Source: a virus. From it: DNA of 41,350 bases. The notes beneath the pieces are model-generated. The model saw only the letters and a program-made list of their open reading frames with translations, was not told where the DNA came from and made no database searches. The DNA lies in the IMG/VR virus record IMGVR_UViG_3300021138_000062, positions 1 to 41,350 of that record; one strand, written 5' to 3'. Position numbers and translations under genes: made by a program. Shown one piece after another: positions 13,310-22,655 of this stretch; the stretch's first letter is position 1; each line of letters opens with the position of its first letter.

Positions 13310-13996
13310 ATGGTTAACAGTGGGTCTCAATATAACGACCCCATTGCGTTGGCCACGGTCGCAGATTTTACTAAGCGTTTCCCCGAACTTGTTGTTGACC
13401 TTGACCCCACGACCATCGCTGATGTTCTGGTTGAGGCAACGGCACACCTTGAGGACCGCACAGGACGCCGTTTAGCCCCGTTCACGGGTCACATTTACCA
13501 AGACAGACTCTACGGAATTGACCCGTCTGAGTATGGCAACAACGCCGATATGCCTATGGACATTTTTGGTTCATTGGGTTTGTCTCAGGCTGTTGCCCTT
13601 GGCGCTTCAACGTTGGTTCGTCATTTTTGGCTGGACCAATTTGCTCCGGTTTACCCTGAGTTGTGGACATACAACATTCAGTCCATGACTATTTTCAGAA
13701 CGTATGGCGATTACCAGCCCATTGATGTTTTGTATGGCGGTATTCGTGGTCCTGACGTGACTGATGGCCATGTGTGGCTTCGCCTTGGTACGTTTGCCCC
13801 TGAAGGCAGTCGTATCCAAGTTGTCTATGATGGTGGTTACACCGCAGGCATCCCTGCTTCGCTTCGACGTGCCTGCTTGTTCCAAGCAGCAAAGTTTGTG
13901 ATTCTTGAATTTGAACCACAGACGCGTCGTGAAATGAACCTTGATGAGATTGACAAGCAAGTTGACAACCTCATTATGTCTTGGATTAGAGGATAA
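13310..13996 (+). CDS. Head-tail connector (gp6/gp15-like adaptor), 228 aa
   Basis: The N-terminal part (VADFTKRFPEL, then DVLVEATAHLEDRTGRRL) matches the helical adaptor proteins that bind beneath the portal, such as HK97 gp6 and SPP1 gp15, in which an initial helix pair is followed by a conserved Ala-rich helix. The C-terminal part (IPASLRRACLFQAAKFV) fits the last helices of the family. A beta-rich insert in the middle (about 60-165) makes it longer than most. It lies five bases after the previous gene, in the place where adaptors are always found. Confidence 0.75.
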   Translation: MVNSGSQYNDPIALATVADFTKRFPELVVDLDPTTIADVLVEATAHLEDRTGRRLAPFTGHIYQDRLYGIDPSEYGNNADMPMDIFGSLGLSQAVALGASTLVRHFWLDQFAPVYPELWTYNIQSMTIFRTYGDYQPIDVLYGGIRGPDVTDGHVWLRLGTFAPEGSRIQVVYDGGYTAGIPASLRRACLFQAAKFVILEFEPQTRREMNLDEIDKQVDNLIMSWIRG

Positions 13997-13999
13997 CTT

Positions 14000-14974
14000 A
14001 TGGCGCAAATGGCTAGAAAAGGCGGCTCGTTTAGTCGTATTTCTTCCAGTGGCGTATACGTTGATGGCATTGATGCCATCACTGCAAAGTTAAACATCTA
14101 CGAAAAAAAACTTGAAGACCCTCAAATTGGTCGTGACTTAGTTGCAAAAGCATTCTCGGTCATGGAACAACAACGATTTGCTACTGGTGGTTCTGCTCCT
14201 GAATTTGGGATTATGAGCAAATGGGCACCTTTGGCTGCTTCAACAAAAGCAAATCAGTTGCAAAGAGGAGCAAGCGGAGACGTTCTTAATCAATTTGGCT
14301 ATTTGGCTGAAGCGGCTATTAACCCCGAATACATACCATTTGGCAACAAGGCACTTCAGTTGTTAATTAACCCTGTTAATCAGGGAAGCAAAAAGATGTA
14401 TCCCGAAAAAAAATGGTCTTCCGACTTAAAAAGTCGTAGTGGTAATTACGGTATTTACCATCAAGAAGGCATTGGCGCAAAAAAACGAGAATTTGTTACT
14501 ATTACGCCAGCGTTTCGTAAACTTGCTGCCAAAATTATTGCTCAGTGGCTTGTTAATCAAACTGAGTATCAATTTAAGAGCAACAGGTCTTTTGAATCAG
14601 TTCATCGCGAAATGGTGTCTGATTTAAAAAAAAGGCGCAAAAAATCAACCGGCGCAAAACGCGCCGAACAAAAGCGCATGCCGATAGACCAAGAAAATCA
14701 TTTTGATGGCGTTCCTCGTAGTAACAGGTCCGTTGCCAAGAAGATGAGTTTTGGTGAGTATTTCCAACGGCACGAAATGCCAAAACTTCGCAGTAACCCT
14801 GCGTTTACCGGCAAATCGCTTAGTGCTGCTGGCCATCAAGATGAATTGACGTTTGCTCGTACTGCTGTGCAAGATGCCAAAAAAGCCGGTGTGCCTCCCA
14901 ACTCTAAGTATCTAATTTATCTTAAGGCTGCGGAGCGATACAAGGCAGCCGACCCAGCAATGTTGAGGGAATAA
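14000..14974 (+). CDS. Virion morphogenesis / tail completion protein (Mu gpG, P2 gpS-like), 324 aa
   Basis: Residues about 50-90 carry RFATGGSAPEFG and KWAPLAASTKANQ, close to the conserved pattern of the phage virion morphogenesis family (Mu gpG, P2 gpS). YGIYHQEGIGAKKREF (about 150-165) fits the later His-containing motif of that family. The protein would complete the neck or tail end. Residues about 190-324 form an extra C-terminal region, basic at first (LKKRRKKSTGAKRAEQKR), with no family I recognise. AGAGGAT lies before the ATG. The stop overlaps the next ATG by one base. Confidence 0.75.
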   Translation: MAQMARKGGSFSRISSSGVYVDGIDAITAKLNIYEKKLEDPQIGRDLVAKAFSVMEQQRFATGGSAPEFGIMSKWAPLAASTKANQLQRGASGDVLNQFGYLAEAAINPEYIPFGNKALQLLINPVNQGSKKMYPEKKWSSDLKSRSGNYGIYHQEGIGAKKREFVTITPAFRKLAAKIIAQWLVNQTEYQFKSNRSFESVHREMVSDLKKRRKKSTGAKRAEQKRMPIDQENHFDGVPRSNRSVAKKMSFGEYFQRHEMPKLRSNPAFTGKSLSAAGHQDELTFARTAVQDAKKAGVPPNSKYLIYLKAAERYKAADPAMLRE

Positions 14975-15645
14975 TGGCACAACGAGCATGGTGGACAGAC
15001 TGGAACCTGTCGTATCTTGACGATGTGTACGGTCCCCTTTATGGAGGCCACTCTGTTCAGGAAGCGGTTTACAATACGCTTCAAGAATGGCTTCCTTCTT
15101 ATGTTGCTGAGTTCAATCGCAACCTTGGCAGCAATGTTCTCAAAGAACCATTTGAGTACAGGCATCGTCCCGACTATCGCACACTTCCTCGCGACGCATC
15201 TGCTGCTGTTCTCATTACTGTTCCCGGCACAATTGGCTTGCCGGAAACCCTTCAAGAATCTACTCGCGTTAACTGGCGCGTTGAAGCCATGATTTTTGTG
15301 TATGGCACAAAAGACTGGCAAGAGACCGAAGCCTTGACGCAAGCGTATACTGCTTGTGTGCGCGCTTGTATTATCCAACATCGCGACCTTGGTGGCTTCG
15401 CTGAAACAACCCTTTGGGATGGCGAAGAATACATGGAAGGCGAACACTCTGGCACTCGTACTACTGGTGTCGGTCATGTTCGTTTTGCTGTCACTGTTGG
15501 TAATGCAATGAAGATGAACGGCGGAGTTCCTCTGCCGCAATTTGCAGCCACAGGCGCAGTTGACTATCCCACTACTTTCCCCCCATCCCCTGCCCCAACA
15601 GTTACCAGTACTAGAATTACTGTTGGCGAACAAAGAGGTATTTAA
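14974..15645 (+). CDS. Probable tail terminator or neck protein, 223 aa
   Basis: No motif is strong enough for a firm family call. The order (connector, virion morphogenesis, this gene, sheath) is where the tail terminator usually lies. The sequence has a Trp-rich start, an N-terminal helical region, and a central alternating pattern (NWRVEAMIFVYGT) that could be the beta sheet of such proteins. The C-terminal 40 residues are Pro/Thr-rich. GAGGGAA lies upstream. The start overlaps the previous stop, and the stop overlaps the next ATG. Confidence 0.55.
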   Translation: MAQRAWWTDWNLSYLDDVYGPLYGGHSVQEAVYNTLQEWLPSYVAEFNRNLGSNVLKEPFEYRHRPDYRTLPRDASAAVLITVPGTIGLPETLQESTRVNWRVEAMIFVYGTKDWQETEALTQAYTACVRACIIQHRDLGGFAETTLWDGEEYMEGEHSGTRTTGVGHVRFAVTVGNAMKMNGGVPLPQFAATGAVDYPTTFPPSPAPTVTSTRITVGEQRGI

Positions 15646-15902
15646 TGAACGTTGTTGTTTTGGCAGAAAACACTCTTTACGATGACAATGGAACTCCTCT
15701 TTTCTCCGGTGAAGAGTACGATGTTGCTGCCTCCGATTTAATTAATTCTTACATTTCATCTGGCCTTCTGTCGGCTGTTGAAGATTCGGCTCCAGTTGCC
15801 GAAGAAGCACCAGCAGAGACACCTAAGAAGACCGTTTCTAACAAGACCCCCCGCGCTCAGGAAACTGTTGCGGATAATACTGAGGAGAACTCAAATGGCT
15901 AA
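15645..15902 (+). CDS. Hypothetical small protein, 85 aa
   Basis: The first ~45 residues may form a compact domain (with LFSGEEYDV, and an Ala/Ser-rich helix). The remaining 40 are rich in Ala, Glu, Pro, Lys and Thr and probably disordered. AAGAGG lies upstream of the ATG. It overlaps the sheath gene by eight bases. Family not recognised. Its layout recalls the protein at 13029-13304, so the two may have comparable roles in head or neck. Confidence 0.6.
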   Translation: MNVVVLAENTLYDDNGTPLFSGEEYDVAASDLINSYISSGLLSAVEDSAPVAEEAPAETPKKTVSNKTPRAQETVADNTEENSNG

Positions 15903-17532
15903 CCCAGCCCCCGGCGTTAGTGTTAACGTTTCTGCTTCCAGCGGAAACCCACGCAACAACGCTCCTACAGGCACTTGGTTTGTTATCGGCACAGCGCATG
16001 GCCCTTCGGGCGTTGCGGTTCCGGTCAACTCGCTGAATGACTTTAACACTTACTTTGGTTCCATCGTGAACGGTTCCCTGACCGGTCGCTACGGTGGTGC
16101 CACCGTTTCCAGCACAACTCTCTACGATGCGCTTGATGTGTATTTCCGCGAAGGTGGAGTTGCTGCTTATGTTTCTCGCGTCAACGCTTCAACTTCTACT
16201 GCCGCAGTTCCTGCGGTGTACCCCTACACGACTTCCTACCAGACTGCTGTTACGACTCCCAGCCTCACCTTTGCCCCTCTGAGCGCCGGTACTTGGGCTG
16301 CTAACGCTGCTTCGGCTGCTGCTCCTTCGGGTAACGCTGGTGTGGCTCTTACGCTTTCTTGGGTTTCCGGTAGCGGTTCAAGCCTTGTTTACACTGCTCA
16401 GATTACGCTGAACGGTAACGTCATTGCCACTTCGCCCAGCCTGTCGCTTCAGACAGACCTCACCGGATGGCTCGGTTCGCTTCCTGCCTATCAGCAACTG
16501 ATTAAGGTCTCTGCAGTCGCTAGCACCACAACCAACATTCTTCCTTCGTCCACCAACCTCAAGATGGTTGTTATCTTCTCCGGTGGAACTGATGTTGCAG
16601 TTGCCGATGCTGACATTACTGCTGCCCTTACGCCCTTCACCGACTCGTACGGTCAAGGTCAGGTTTCGTACCCCGGATGCACCACTGCTACTTGCTACGC
16701 CACCCTTACGCAACATGCTCAGACTTACAACCGCGTTGCCTTCCTTGACGGTGCAGACCCGGCTGGCGTTGACAACTCGGCTACGCTGGTCTCCGCTGTG
16801 GCTACCTTGCAGACTGCGACTCTCAATGGTTCAGCCGTTGACCCTTCGTACGCTGCAATGTTTGCCCCGAACCTCATCGTCCCCGGCATTGTGACCACAA
16901 ATGCTTCCAACACGACTGGTATTGTGTTCAACCGTTCGGTCCCCTCGTCGGCCCTTGCTGCTGCTCGCGTGGCCTACATGGACACCTTTAACGACTGCAA
17001 CGTGCCTGCTGCTGGTACTGGTCCGGGAAGTTCTTCCTACGCCATTGGCCTTTCATTCTACTACTCCGGTGCACAGCGCGCTACGCTGAACAACGGTGGC
17101 GTGAACACCATTCGCCTTGTCCCCACCCTGAACCAGATTGCGCTGTACGGTTTCCGTTCGTGTGCATTTGACCAGAACTGGGTGTTCCTGAACAACGTGC
17201 GTTTCCGCATGCAGGCCATTCGCGACTTCACCCTTATCTCGGAAAACTTCATGTTCGATGAGATTGACGGTCGCGGTCAGGTGTTTGCTAACCTCGGTGG
17301 ACAACTTGCTGGTCAGTGCCAAGCGTACTGGCTCCGTAAGAGCATCTACGGAACAAACCCCGGCGATTCCTTCACCGTTAACACTGGCCCTCAGGTCAAC
17401 AACCCGGCAACAATTGCTGCTGGTCAGATTAACGCTCAGGTCAACATGCGTATGGCTCCGTTTGGTGAGTTCGTCACCATTAACGTGACCAAGTACACGA
17501 CCAACGCCGCGCTTCCCAACTACAACGCCTAA
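15895..17532 (+). CDS. Tail sheath protein, 545 aa
   Basis: The contractile outer tube of the tail. The start (APGVSVNVSAS, then TGTWFVIGTAHGP) and the pattern of PVNSLNDFNTYFG, YDALDVYFREGG and AAYVSRV fit the sheath superfamily, and the C-terminal region (VFLNNVRFRMQAIRDF, then GQINAQVNMRMAPFGEFV) matches the conserved end that links neighbouring subunits. Residues about 130-330 form a variable, Ala/Ser/Thr-rich middle domain. The ATG at 15895 has GAGGAG upstream. Codon choice is GC-rich, as in the capsid gene, consistent with high expression. The tube gene follows. Confidence 0.92.
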   Translation: MANPAPGVSVNVSASSGNPRNNAPTGTWFVIGTAHGPSGVAVPVNSLNDFNTYFGSIVNGSLTGRYGGATVSSTTLYDALDVYFREGGVAAYVSRVNASTSTAAVPAVYPYTTSYQTAVTTPSLTFAPLSAGTWAANAASAAAPSGNAGVALTLSWVSGSGSSLVYTAQITLNGNVIATSPSLSLQTDLTGWLGSLPAYQQLIKVSAVASTTTNILPSSTNLKMVVIFSGGTDVAVADADITAALTPFTDSYGQGQVSYPGCTTATCYATLTQHAQTYNRVAFLDGADPAGVDNSATLVSAVATLQTATLNGSAVDPSYAAMFAPNLIVPGIVTTNASNTTGIVFNRSVPSSALAAARVAYMDTFNDCNVPAAGTGPGSSSYAIGLSFYYSGAQRATLNNGGVNTIRLVPTLNQIALYGFRSCAFDQNWVFLNNVRFRMQAIRDFTLISENFMFDEIDGRGQVFANLGGQLAGQCQAYWLRKSIYGTNPGDSFTVNTGPQVNNPATIAAGQINAQVNMRMAPFGEFVTINVTKYTTNAALPNYNA

Positions 17533-17560
17533 TTTACTCTAACCTTTAAGGAGAATTCAC

Positions 17561-17998
17561 ATGGCTACTCAGGTTAATAACCACTTCTACGGTTCAGAGC
17601 AACAGTGGCTTGCCACGCTCAACGTTGGTGGCACTGACTACGGTATCTTCGACAAGTTCAGTGGCGGCGATGTTACCGCTACAGCGAACAAGCACCGTCC
17701 CGGAGGGATGGGGCCAGAGATTACTTACCTCTCGCTCCCTTCTTACTCGGACATTACGCTTACCAAGGTGTACGAAACGCAGAAGGACCACGCTCGCATT
17801 TCTGACCTTCACAATGCGGTCGGACGCCAACTCGCCACCGTTACGCTTCAGCCCCTTGACGATTCGGGTGCCCCTTGGGGAACTCCTCGTACCTATCAGG
17901 GCCGCATCATCGCAGTGAAAGATGGTGGCACTGACTCCACCAGCAATGCTGCTAGGATGTTTGAAGTGGACATTTCGGTCGAAACCGTTACCAACTAG
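17561..17998 (+). CDS. Tail tube protein, 145 aa
   Basis: Forms the inner tube. The length of 145 residues, the position after the sheath gene and the beta-rich pattern (FYGSEQQWLATLNVGG, DITLTKVYE, then AARMFEVDISVETV) fit the gp19/gpFII-like tube fold. TAAGGAG lies upstream of the ATG, among the strongest sites here, as expected for an abundant protein. Confidence 0.88.
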   Translation: MATQVNNHFYGSEQQWLATLNVGGTDYGIFDKFSGGDVTATANKHRPGGMGPEITYLSLPSYSDITLTKVYETQKDHARISDLHNAVGRQLATVTLQPLDDSGAPWGTPRTYQGRIIAVKDGGTDSTSNAARMFEVDISVETVTN

Positions 17999-18031
17999 TT
18001 TTAACCAAACCAACAATCACAGGAGGAACTT

Positions 18032-18565
18032 GTGGCTGATTTCATTATTGGACAAGAGGGAATTGATTCCGCAGCAGCACCGGGGATGGCGGCGTTTATT
18101 CCACCGTCATCCCCGATGCTCTCGCTGAAGAAGCGTCGTGAGGCAATCGTCAACGACCTTTACATTGATTTGCAAGTGCCGCGCTGGAACGAACCCGAAA
18201 TTTTTGTTCGGTTCAAGCCAGCATCGGCAACACGTATTAACGCAATCATTGAGCGCAGACGCAAGCAGAAGGCCGAGAACTGGTCCCTGCTGACAAACGC
18301 TGACGTTCTGGTTGACTGCTGCGTTGGGGTTTATGCTGTGCACCCTGACGAGCCAAACACGCAACTTTCTCTTCGCGAGAATGATTCCTACGGGTCGTGG
18401 ACAAAGTTTGACCACGAACTCGCTGCTGCTCTTGGAGTTGATGTGGGCAACAATGCGGAATGCTGCATTGCTCTCTACATGACTGAGGGGGACCTGATTG
18501 ACACGGCAAACAAGTTGTTCCGATGGAGCAACATCGCTAACGATGAGGCCGACGCAACTTTTTAG
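18032..18565 (+). CDS. Tail assembly chaperone, short form, 177 aa
   Basis: The short form of the tail chaperone pair (as lambda gpG) that holds the tape measure while the tube polymerises. It is a soluble, mixed protein with helices such as SLKKRREAIVNDLYIDL and a C-terminal acidic helix (ANKLFRWSNIANDEADATF). Length, place between tube and tape measure, and the frameshift at its end identify it. The GTG has AGGAGGAA upstream. It ends at the TAG at 18563-18565, right within the T-run used for frameshifting. Confidence 0.85.
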   Translation: MADFIIGQEGIDSAAAPGMAAFIPPSSPMLSLKKRREAIVNDLYIDLQVPRWNEPEIFVRFKPASATRINAIIERRRKQKAENWSLLTNADVLVDCCVGVYAVHPDEPNTQLSLRENDSYGSWTKFDHELAAALGVDVGNNAECCIALYMTEGDLIDTANKLFRWSNIANDEADATF

Positions 18566-18789
18566 AAGCCCTTAAAGAAGACCCATACATCATTTCGGCG
18601 GCTCACGCCGCGACTCTTGGACTAGATGGCATGGGTCTTCTTGATAAGGGCAATGAAGATTTCGTAACAAGTTTGGCCATACTTCAAAAGGCCATCGCAC
18701 TAACCAACGAACGCAAGATTGAAGAAATTAAAATCCTAGCGGAATTAATTGGTATAGAAGTTGGCAAAACGATTGCGAAAATCTTCTAA
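18032..18789 (+). CDS. Tail assembly chaperone, frameshifted long form (-1), 252 aa
   Basis: The product of join(18032..18562, 18562..18789), with a -1 shift at the five-T run before TAG. The added 75 residues start LEALKEDPYI and form helices, ending KTIAKIF. The second frame opens only at 18547 (after a TGA at 18544-18546) and has no start codon near its beginning, so it can hardly be translated except by frameshifting. The fusion is the equivalent of lambda gpGT. The extension probably touches the tube protein or tape measure. Confidence 0.8.
18558..18565 (+). promoter_or_regulatory. Frameshift site (T5 followed by TAG)
   Basis: The in-frame codons are ACT TTT TAG. Slipping back one base keeps tRNA-Phe paired to TTT and opens the TTA GAA frame. 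The site is not a standard X-XXY-YYZ heptamer, because the preceding Thr codon does not re-pair. The stop codon in the A site may supply the pause. Confidence 0.6.
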
Positions 18790-18824
18790 TACTTTCCGTC
18801 TTAACTACTATAGGCGGCAGAAAC

Positions 18825-18850
18825 CGCTACCTTTCGGGGTAGCGTTTTTT
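18825..18850 (+). terminator. Intrinsic terminator between chaperone and tape-measure genes
   Basis: CGCTACC (18825-18831) and GGTAGCG (18838-18844) form a seven-pair stem with a six-base loop, followed by six T (18845-18850). A competing hairpin (GGCGG/CCGCT, 18813-18828) uses the left arm of the terminator, so the two cannot form together, as in attenuators. It lies 15-40 bases before the tape-measure ATG. Confidence 0.75.
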
Positions 18851-18864
18851 GCTTTGGTGACCAA

Positions 18865-21800
18865 ATGGCTGGCATAAACGAAGAAGTTGTCGTTGATATC
18901 ATCATCAACGCTAATGAAGGTATTGCCACCCTTGAGGACGTTCAGAAGTTATGGGAAGAATACAAGGCGGTAGTTGGAGAGGCTAACGCCACTCAGAAAG
19001 ATTTCATTGACTGGGCGCGCGACCTCAACAAACAACTTGGCACTGAAGGTCTTGAACTTGGAAAACTTACCAAGTTAATCAAGAAACACGCCGATTCCCT
19101 TGACGCTGCTACAGTCGCTACAGAAGCGACCACAACAGCCACAGAGGCCCTTTCCGGGGCGTTCGACGTTGCAGGAGCCTCTGCTGCCGGTTTCTCCGAT
19201 GAAATTATTGCTGCTGCTCAAAATACAGAACGCCTTAACAACATTCTCAGTCTTGGGATTGACGCGGCCAGTCCATTTGAAGCAGAAATTGTTGCATGCG
19301 CTCGGGCCTTCGGCACAATGGGTGCTGCGGCAACTGAAGCGGCTGGCGAAATTGATACTCTTACCGAAGCAGAGAGAGCAAGTGCAGCGGCAGCAGACGA
19401 AGCAGCGGCAGCCGCTGCTCGTTTAAAGATTGCTCAAGAAGCAGTTGGTCAAAGCGCTGCCATTAATGCCTTTAAGTACAAGTTTGCCAACAGCCAATTA
19501 AGCGGCACATACCAAACTCTTAGCAACCTTGAATCGGTTGGTTCGCCAGCAATTTTGAAGGCTGCTACATGGGGTGCGCTTGGCGCGGGCGGAATTGCCT
19601 ACGAAGGCATTAAGAAGTTCATGGCGTTTAACGCTCAGATGACTCAGGTTGTCACTCAGGCCGGACGCCCACTTTCCGAATTGCCCGCCTTGTCGAAGAT
19701 TGCTGAAAATGTTTCTAAGACAACGGGTGCAAACCTTACCGATGTTTCCAACATTATTTACCGACTTGCTTCGGGTACTGCCAGTTGGAACAAAGGTTTG
19801 GGTTCAACCACGAAGCAACTTGGTGCGCTTACTGACGCTACCGCTAAACTAAACATTCTTGGTGGCGTTCCCAGCGGCGCTGCGTCAGAACAGAGCGCCC
19901 GTATCATCACCGCCATTGCTAACTCAAACATGAGAGGCATTGGTCAAGACCCTACAAAAATTGCAGAAAACATTAACGCTGCTGTTGGTACTGGTGATAT
20001 TCGTCAGAATGAAATGATTACCGCGCTTGGTCGTGGTGCCCCCAGCGTTGCTCGTGCATTGGGCGTTTCAGGTCAAGACCTTCTTTCGCTGATTACTGCA
20101 TACACCGCTGTTGGTTTCACTGGTTCAACTGCTGGTACATACGCAAAAACATTCTTGACGCAGTTGGGTGGAAACGGAACTCAGGCTTCTAAAGCCTTCT
20201 CCATGATTGGAATTCCGTTTGGCAAAATTCAAAGCCTTATGTCTGGCCCCGGTGGTCTTAACTCTGCTGTTAGTTACCTTAACAATCAAATGCAGAAGTT
20301 TGACCCACTGGCAACGTTCCAAAAATTCAAAGGTGCAACTGGTCGCGCTGGTGCTTTAAAACAACTTGAGCAGTGGGGCGGCGGCAGTATCACTCAGAAG
20401 TTTATTTCTGACTGGTCTTCTGGCAATTTGACGCCTGAAGAAAAGCGCATGGCTAACGATTTGATTGTTACCAAGGCTTTCGGTGGAGCGCGTGGTTTTG
20501 CCGCCATTGAAACCATTCTTCAAAACCCAACAGTTCTTCAAGGTAACCTTGACCACATTCAGCAAAATGCTAATGCCAATGTTTACAACAAAGACGTTAA
20601 TCTTGCTCTTAATACGCCGGAACAACGTTATCGCAAAGCGTTAGCAGCCATGAATGTTGACCTCATTCAAATTGGTCAAAAGTTAACTCCATACTTTGAA
20701 AAGTTTGTTGCTGCTTTAGGTAACGTTGTTAATTACTTGACTCAACATGGAGCAATTCTTAAAGCCCTTGTTGCTGGTCTTGCTGCGGTTATGGGCGTTG
20801 CCGCTGTTTCTAAAATGGCAGGCTTTGCCAAGGACCTTTACCCTATTATCGGTAAAGGTTACATGATTCGCAATCGTGCATTTGGTAAATACAAAAATGG
20901 TGAGTTTGTTCCCAACGCTTTGGGTGGAAAATTTGGCAACACAAAATTTGGCAAGGCGTTTTTGGGACGCGGTGACAAATTCATTATGCATGCCGAAATG
21001 CGTCAAATTGAAGCCATTGAGAAAAACACTAAAGCACTTTTGACGCTTGCTGGCCTGACCGGAAAAGAAATTAAGGCAGAAGAGCGCGCGTCCATGACTG
21101 GTGGAGGCATGGGCGGCGGTGGCGGCGGAGGCGGTGGAACCGGCAAAAAGGGTTTCTTGAAGAAACTGTTTGGCAAAGGCGCTTCCGAAGTCGAAGGCGA
21201 TGTTGTCAGCGCTGCCGAAGGTGACGTTGCCAAGGTCGGTGAAAAGGCTGTTGGCACTATTGCCTCTGACGCTGTTGGAGGTCTTGCTGGCGCAGCCGAA
21301 GGAGCCGCTGCAGATGTTGGTGGTGGACTTCTCAGCACCATTGGTGGCGCTGCTTCAAGCGTTTTAGGTGGCGGTGGCATCAGCGGCATGCTTGGTGGTC
21401 TTGCCGAAGGTGGCGTTGGGGAACTTGCTGGCTCTGCTCTCGGAATTATTGGTGGTCCTATCGGCATGGCCGTTGGGGCTGCTCTCATGCCGATACTTGC
21501 TCCTCTGGCTGGTCATGCCCTTAGTTCCATTGGAAACTTCTTTTTCGGTGGCGGCGGTCCAAAAGCAGGAAGCACCAAAGGAACCGGCAAGGTCGCTGGT
21601 GCTGTTGATGTAATGAACACCGGCAAAAACGTTGCTGCCGACATGGCCAAGATTAAAAGACTTCAAGACCACATGGCCAAAGTTGGTTGGAACAAAAAAG
21701 ATGCCGACACTTTGCATCGTTTGCAAAACGACATTAACTTTAACCGTGGTATTGCTCACGACCCTTCTAGTTATGTAAAAAGCAAATACGAAAAAATTAT

Positions 21801-22653
21801 GAGGGCGCACAGCCTTGAGCAACGCTATCAAAACGACCAAAATCAACTTGACAAATTAAGTCACGTTGCACAAACGCGCGCAGTTAAAGCAAGAATTAAT
21901 GAATTAGGTAAAGACCAAAATCAGGCTCTTTACGCTGAACGTGATTTTGCCAATAAAAACCCCGGTCTTAAAAGTGCTTTTGATAAATTCAAAAGGGCTG
22001 GCGGCAACATTCACGATTTCCTTAAGCAACAGGTTATCAATCCGGGCGTTGCTTTCCTTGGCCGCAATGCTTCTTATGTTCGTGGGTTTGACCCTCATTA
22101 CTTCGACCGAGCAAAAATTGCTGGGCTTGCTGCCGAAGCAGAAAAGAAACGCGCTAACCTCAAAGCAGGTTTTGGTGACATTCTTGGAAGTGGTCTTTAC
22201 GTCAACACTACAAAGATGCGAGGCCGTGGCGGAGGCATTGGGTACAACACAAGCGAATTGACAACTGCTCAAGCAACTGCTCGTTTTGACCGTTTGATGC
22301 GTGGTGCATTTTCCACTCACGAAGCCGCTGTTGGTTTGGAAAAGATTGCTCAAGACCCTTCCAAATATGGCAAAACTTCTTCGGAAACTGCGGCTAAAGA
22401 AGCGCACAAACTTGAGCAAACGTCTGCTAAAATGCAAGAGGCTGCGACAAAATTGGCCAAAAAGGCTGACCTTGAAAAGAAAAGCGCTGGTTATTTGTCT
22501 GACATTAAGCAAATCCTTCAGGACAGTGCTACAATGGCTCAACAATATGGTATGACTCCAGCGCAATACCAAGCAGCAATGCAGGCTGCGTTTAAGGGTG
22601 CGTTGACAAGCCTGCCTTCTAACCTTAATGCCAACGGATTGCCAAGGGCGTAG
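18865..22653 (+). CDS. Tail tape measure protein, 1262 aa
   Basis: Sets tail length and leaves the tube first during infection. Residues 1-240 are helical with Ala-rich coiled-coil stretches. Residues about 255-480 resemble the TP901-type tape measure domain (FNAQMTQVVTQAGRPL, then NLTDVSNIIYRLASG). Hydrophobic segments at about 631-652 and 863-890 could insert into the host membrane. A glycine-rich stretch (747-764) and an Ala/Gly-rich region lie between them. The C-terminal region is charged and helical, with a coiled coil at about 1170-1215. At about 0.15 nm per residue the tail would be roughly 190 nm, a rule-of-thumb estimate. GGTGA precedes the ATG. Confidence 0.93.
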   Translation: MAGINEEVVVDIIINANEGIATLEDVQKLWEEYKAVVGEANATQKDFIDWARDLNKQLGTEGLELGKLTKLIKKHADSLDAATVATEATTTATEALSGAFDVAGASAAGFSDEIIAAAQNTERLNNILSLGIDAASPFEAEIVACARAFGTMGAAATEAAGEIDTLTEAERASAAAADEAAAAAARLKIAQEAVGQSAAINAFKYKFANSQLSGTYQTLSNLESVGSPAILKAATWGALGAGGIAYEGIKKFMAFNAQMTQVVTQAGRPLSELPALSKIAENVSKTTGANLTDVSNIIYRLASGTASWNKGLGSTTKQLGALTDATAKLNILGGVPSGAASEQSARIITAIANSNMRGIGQDPTKIAENINAAVGTGDIRQNEMITALGRGAPSVARALGVSGQDLLSLITAYTAVGFTGSTAGTYAKTFLTQLGGNGTQASKAFSMIGIPFGKIQSLMSGPGGLNSAVSYLNNQMQKFDPLATFQKFKGATGRAGALKQLEQWGGGSITQKFISDWSSGNLTPEEKRMANDLIVTKAFGGARGFAAIETILQNPTVLQGNLDHIQQNANANVYNKDVNLALNTPEQRYRKALAAMNVDLIQIGQKLTPYFEKFVAALGNVVNYLTQHGAILKALVAGLAAVMGVAAVSKMAGFAKDLYPIIGKGYMIRNRAFGKYKNGEFVPNALGGKFGNTKFGKAFLGRGDKFIMHAEMRQIEAIEKNTKALLTLAGLTGKEIKAEERASMTGGGMGGGGGGGGGTGKKGFLKKLFGKGASEVEGDVVSAAEGDVAKVGEKAVGTIASDAVGGLAGAAEGAAADVGGGLLSTIGGAASSVLGGGGISGMLGGLAEGGVGELAGSALGIIGGPIGMAVGAALMPILAPLAGHALSSIGNFFFGGGGPKAGSTKGTGKVAGAVDVMNTGKNVAADMAKIKRLQDHMAKVGWNKKDADTLHRLQNDINFNRGIAHDPSSYVKSKYEKIMRAHSLEQRYQNDQNQLDKLSHVAQTRAVKARINELGKDQNQALYAERDFANKNPGLKSAFDKFKRAGGNIHDFLKQQVINPGVAFLGRNASYVRGFDPHYFDRAKIAGLAAEAEKKRANLKAGFGDILGSGLYVNTTKMRGRGGGIGYNTSELTTAQATARFDRLMRGAFSTHEAAVGLEKIAQDPSKYGKTSSETAAKEAHKLEQTSAKMQEAATKLAKKADLEKKSAGYLSDIKQILQDSATMAQQYGMTPAQYQAAMQAAFKGALTSLPSNLNANGLPRA

Positions 22654-22655
22654 AT

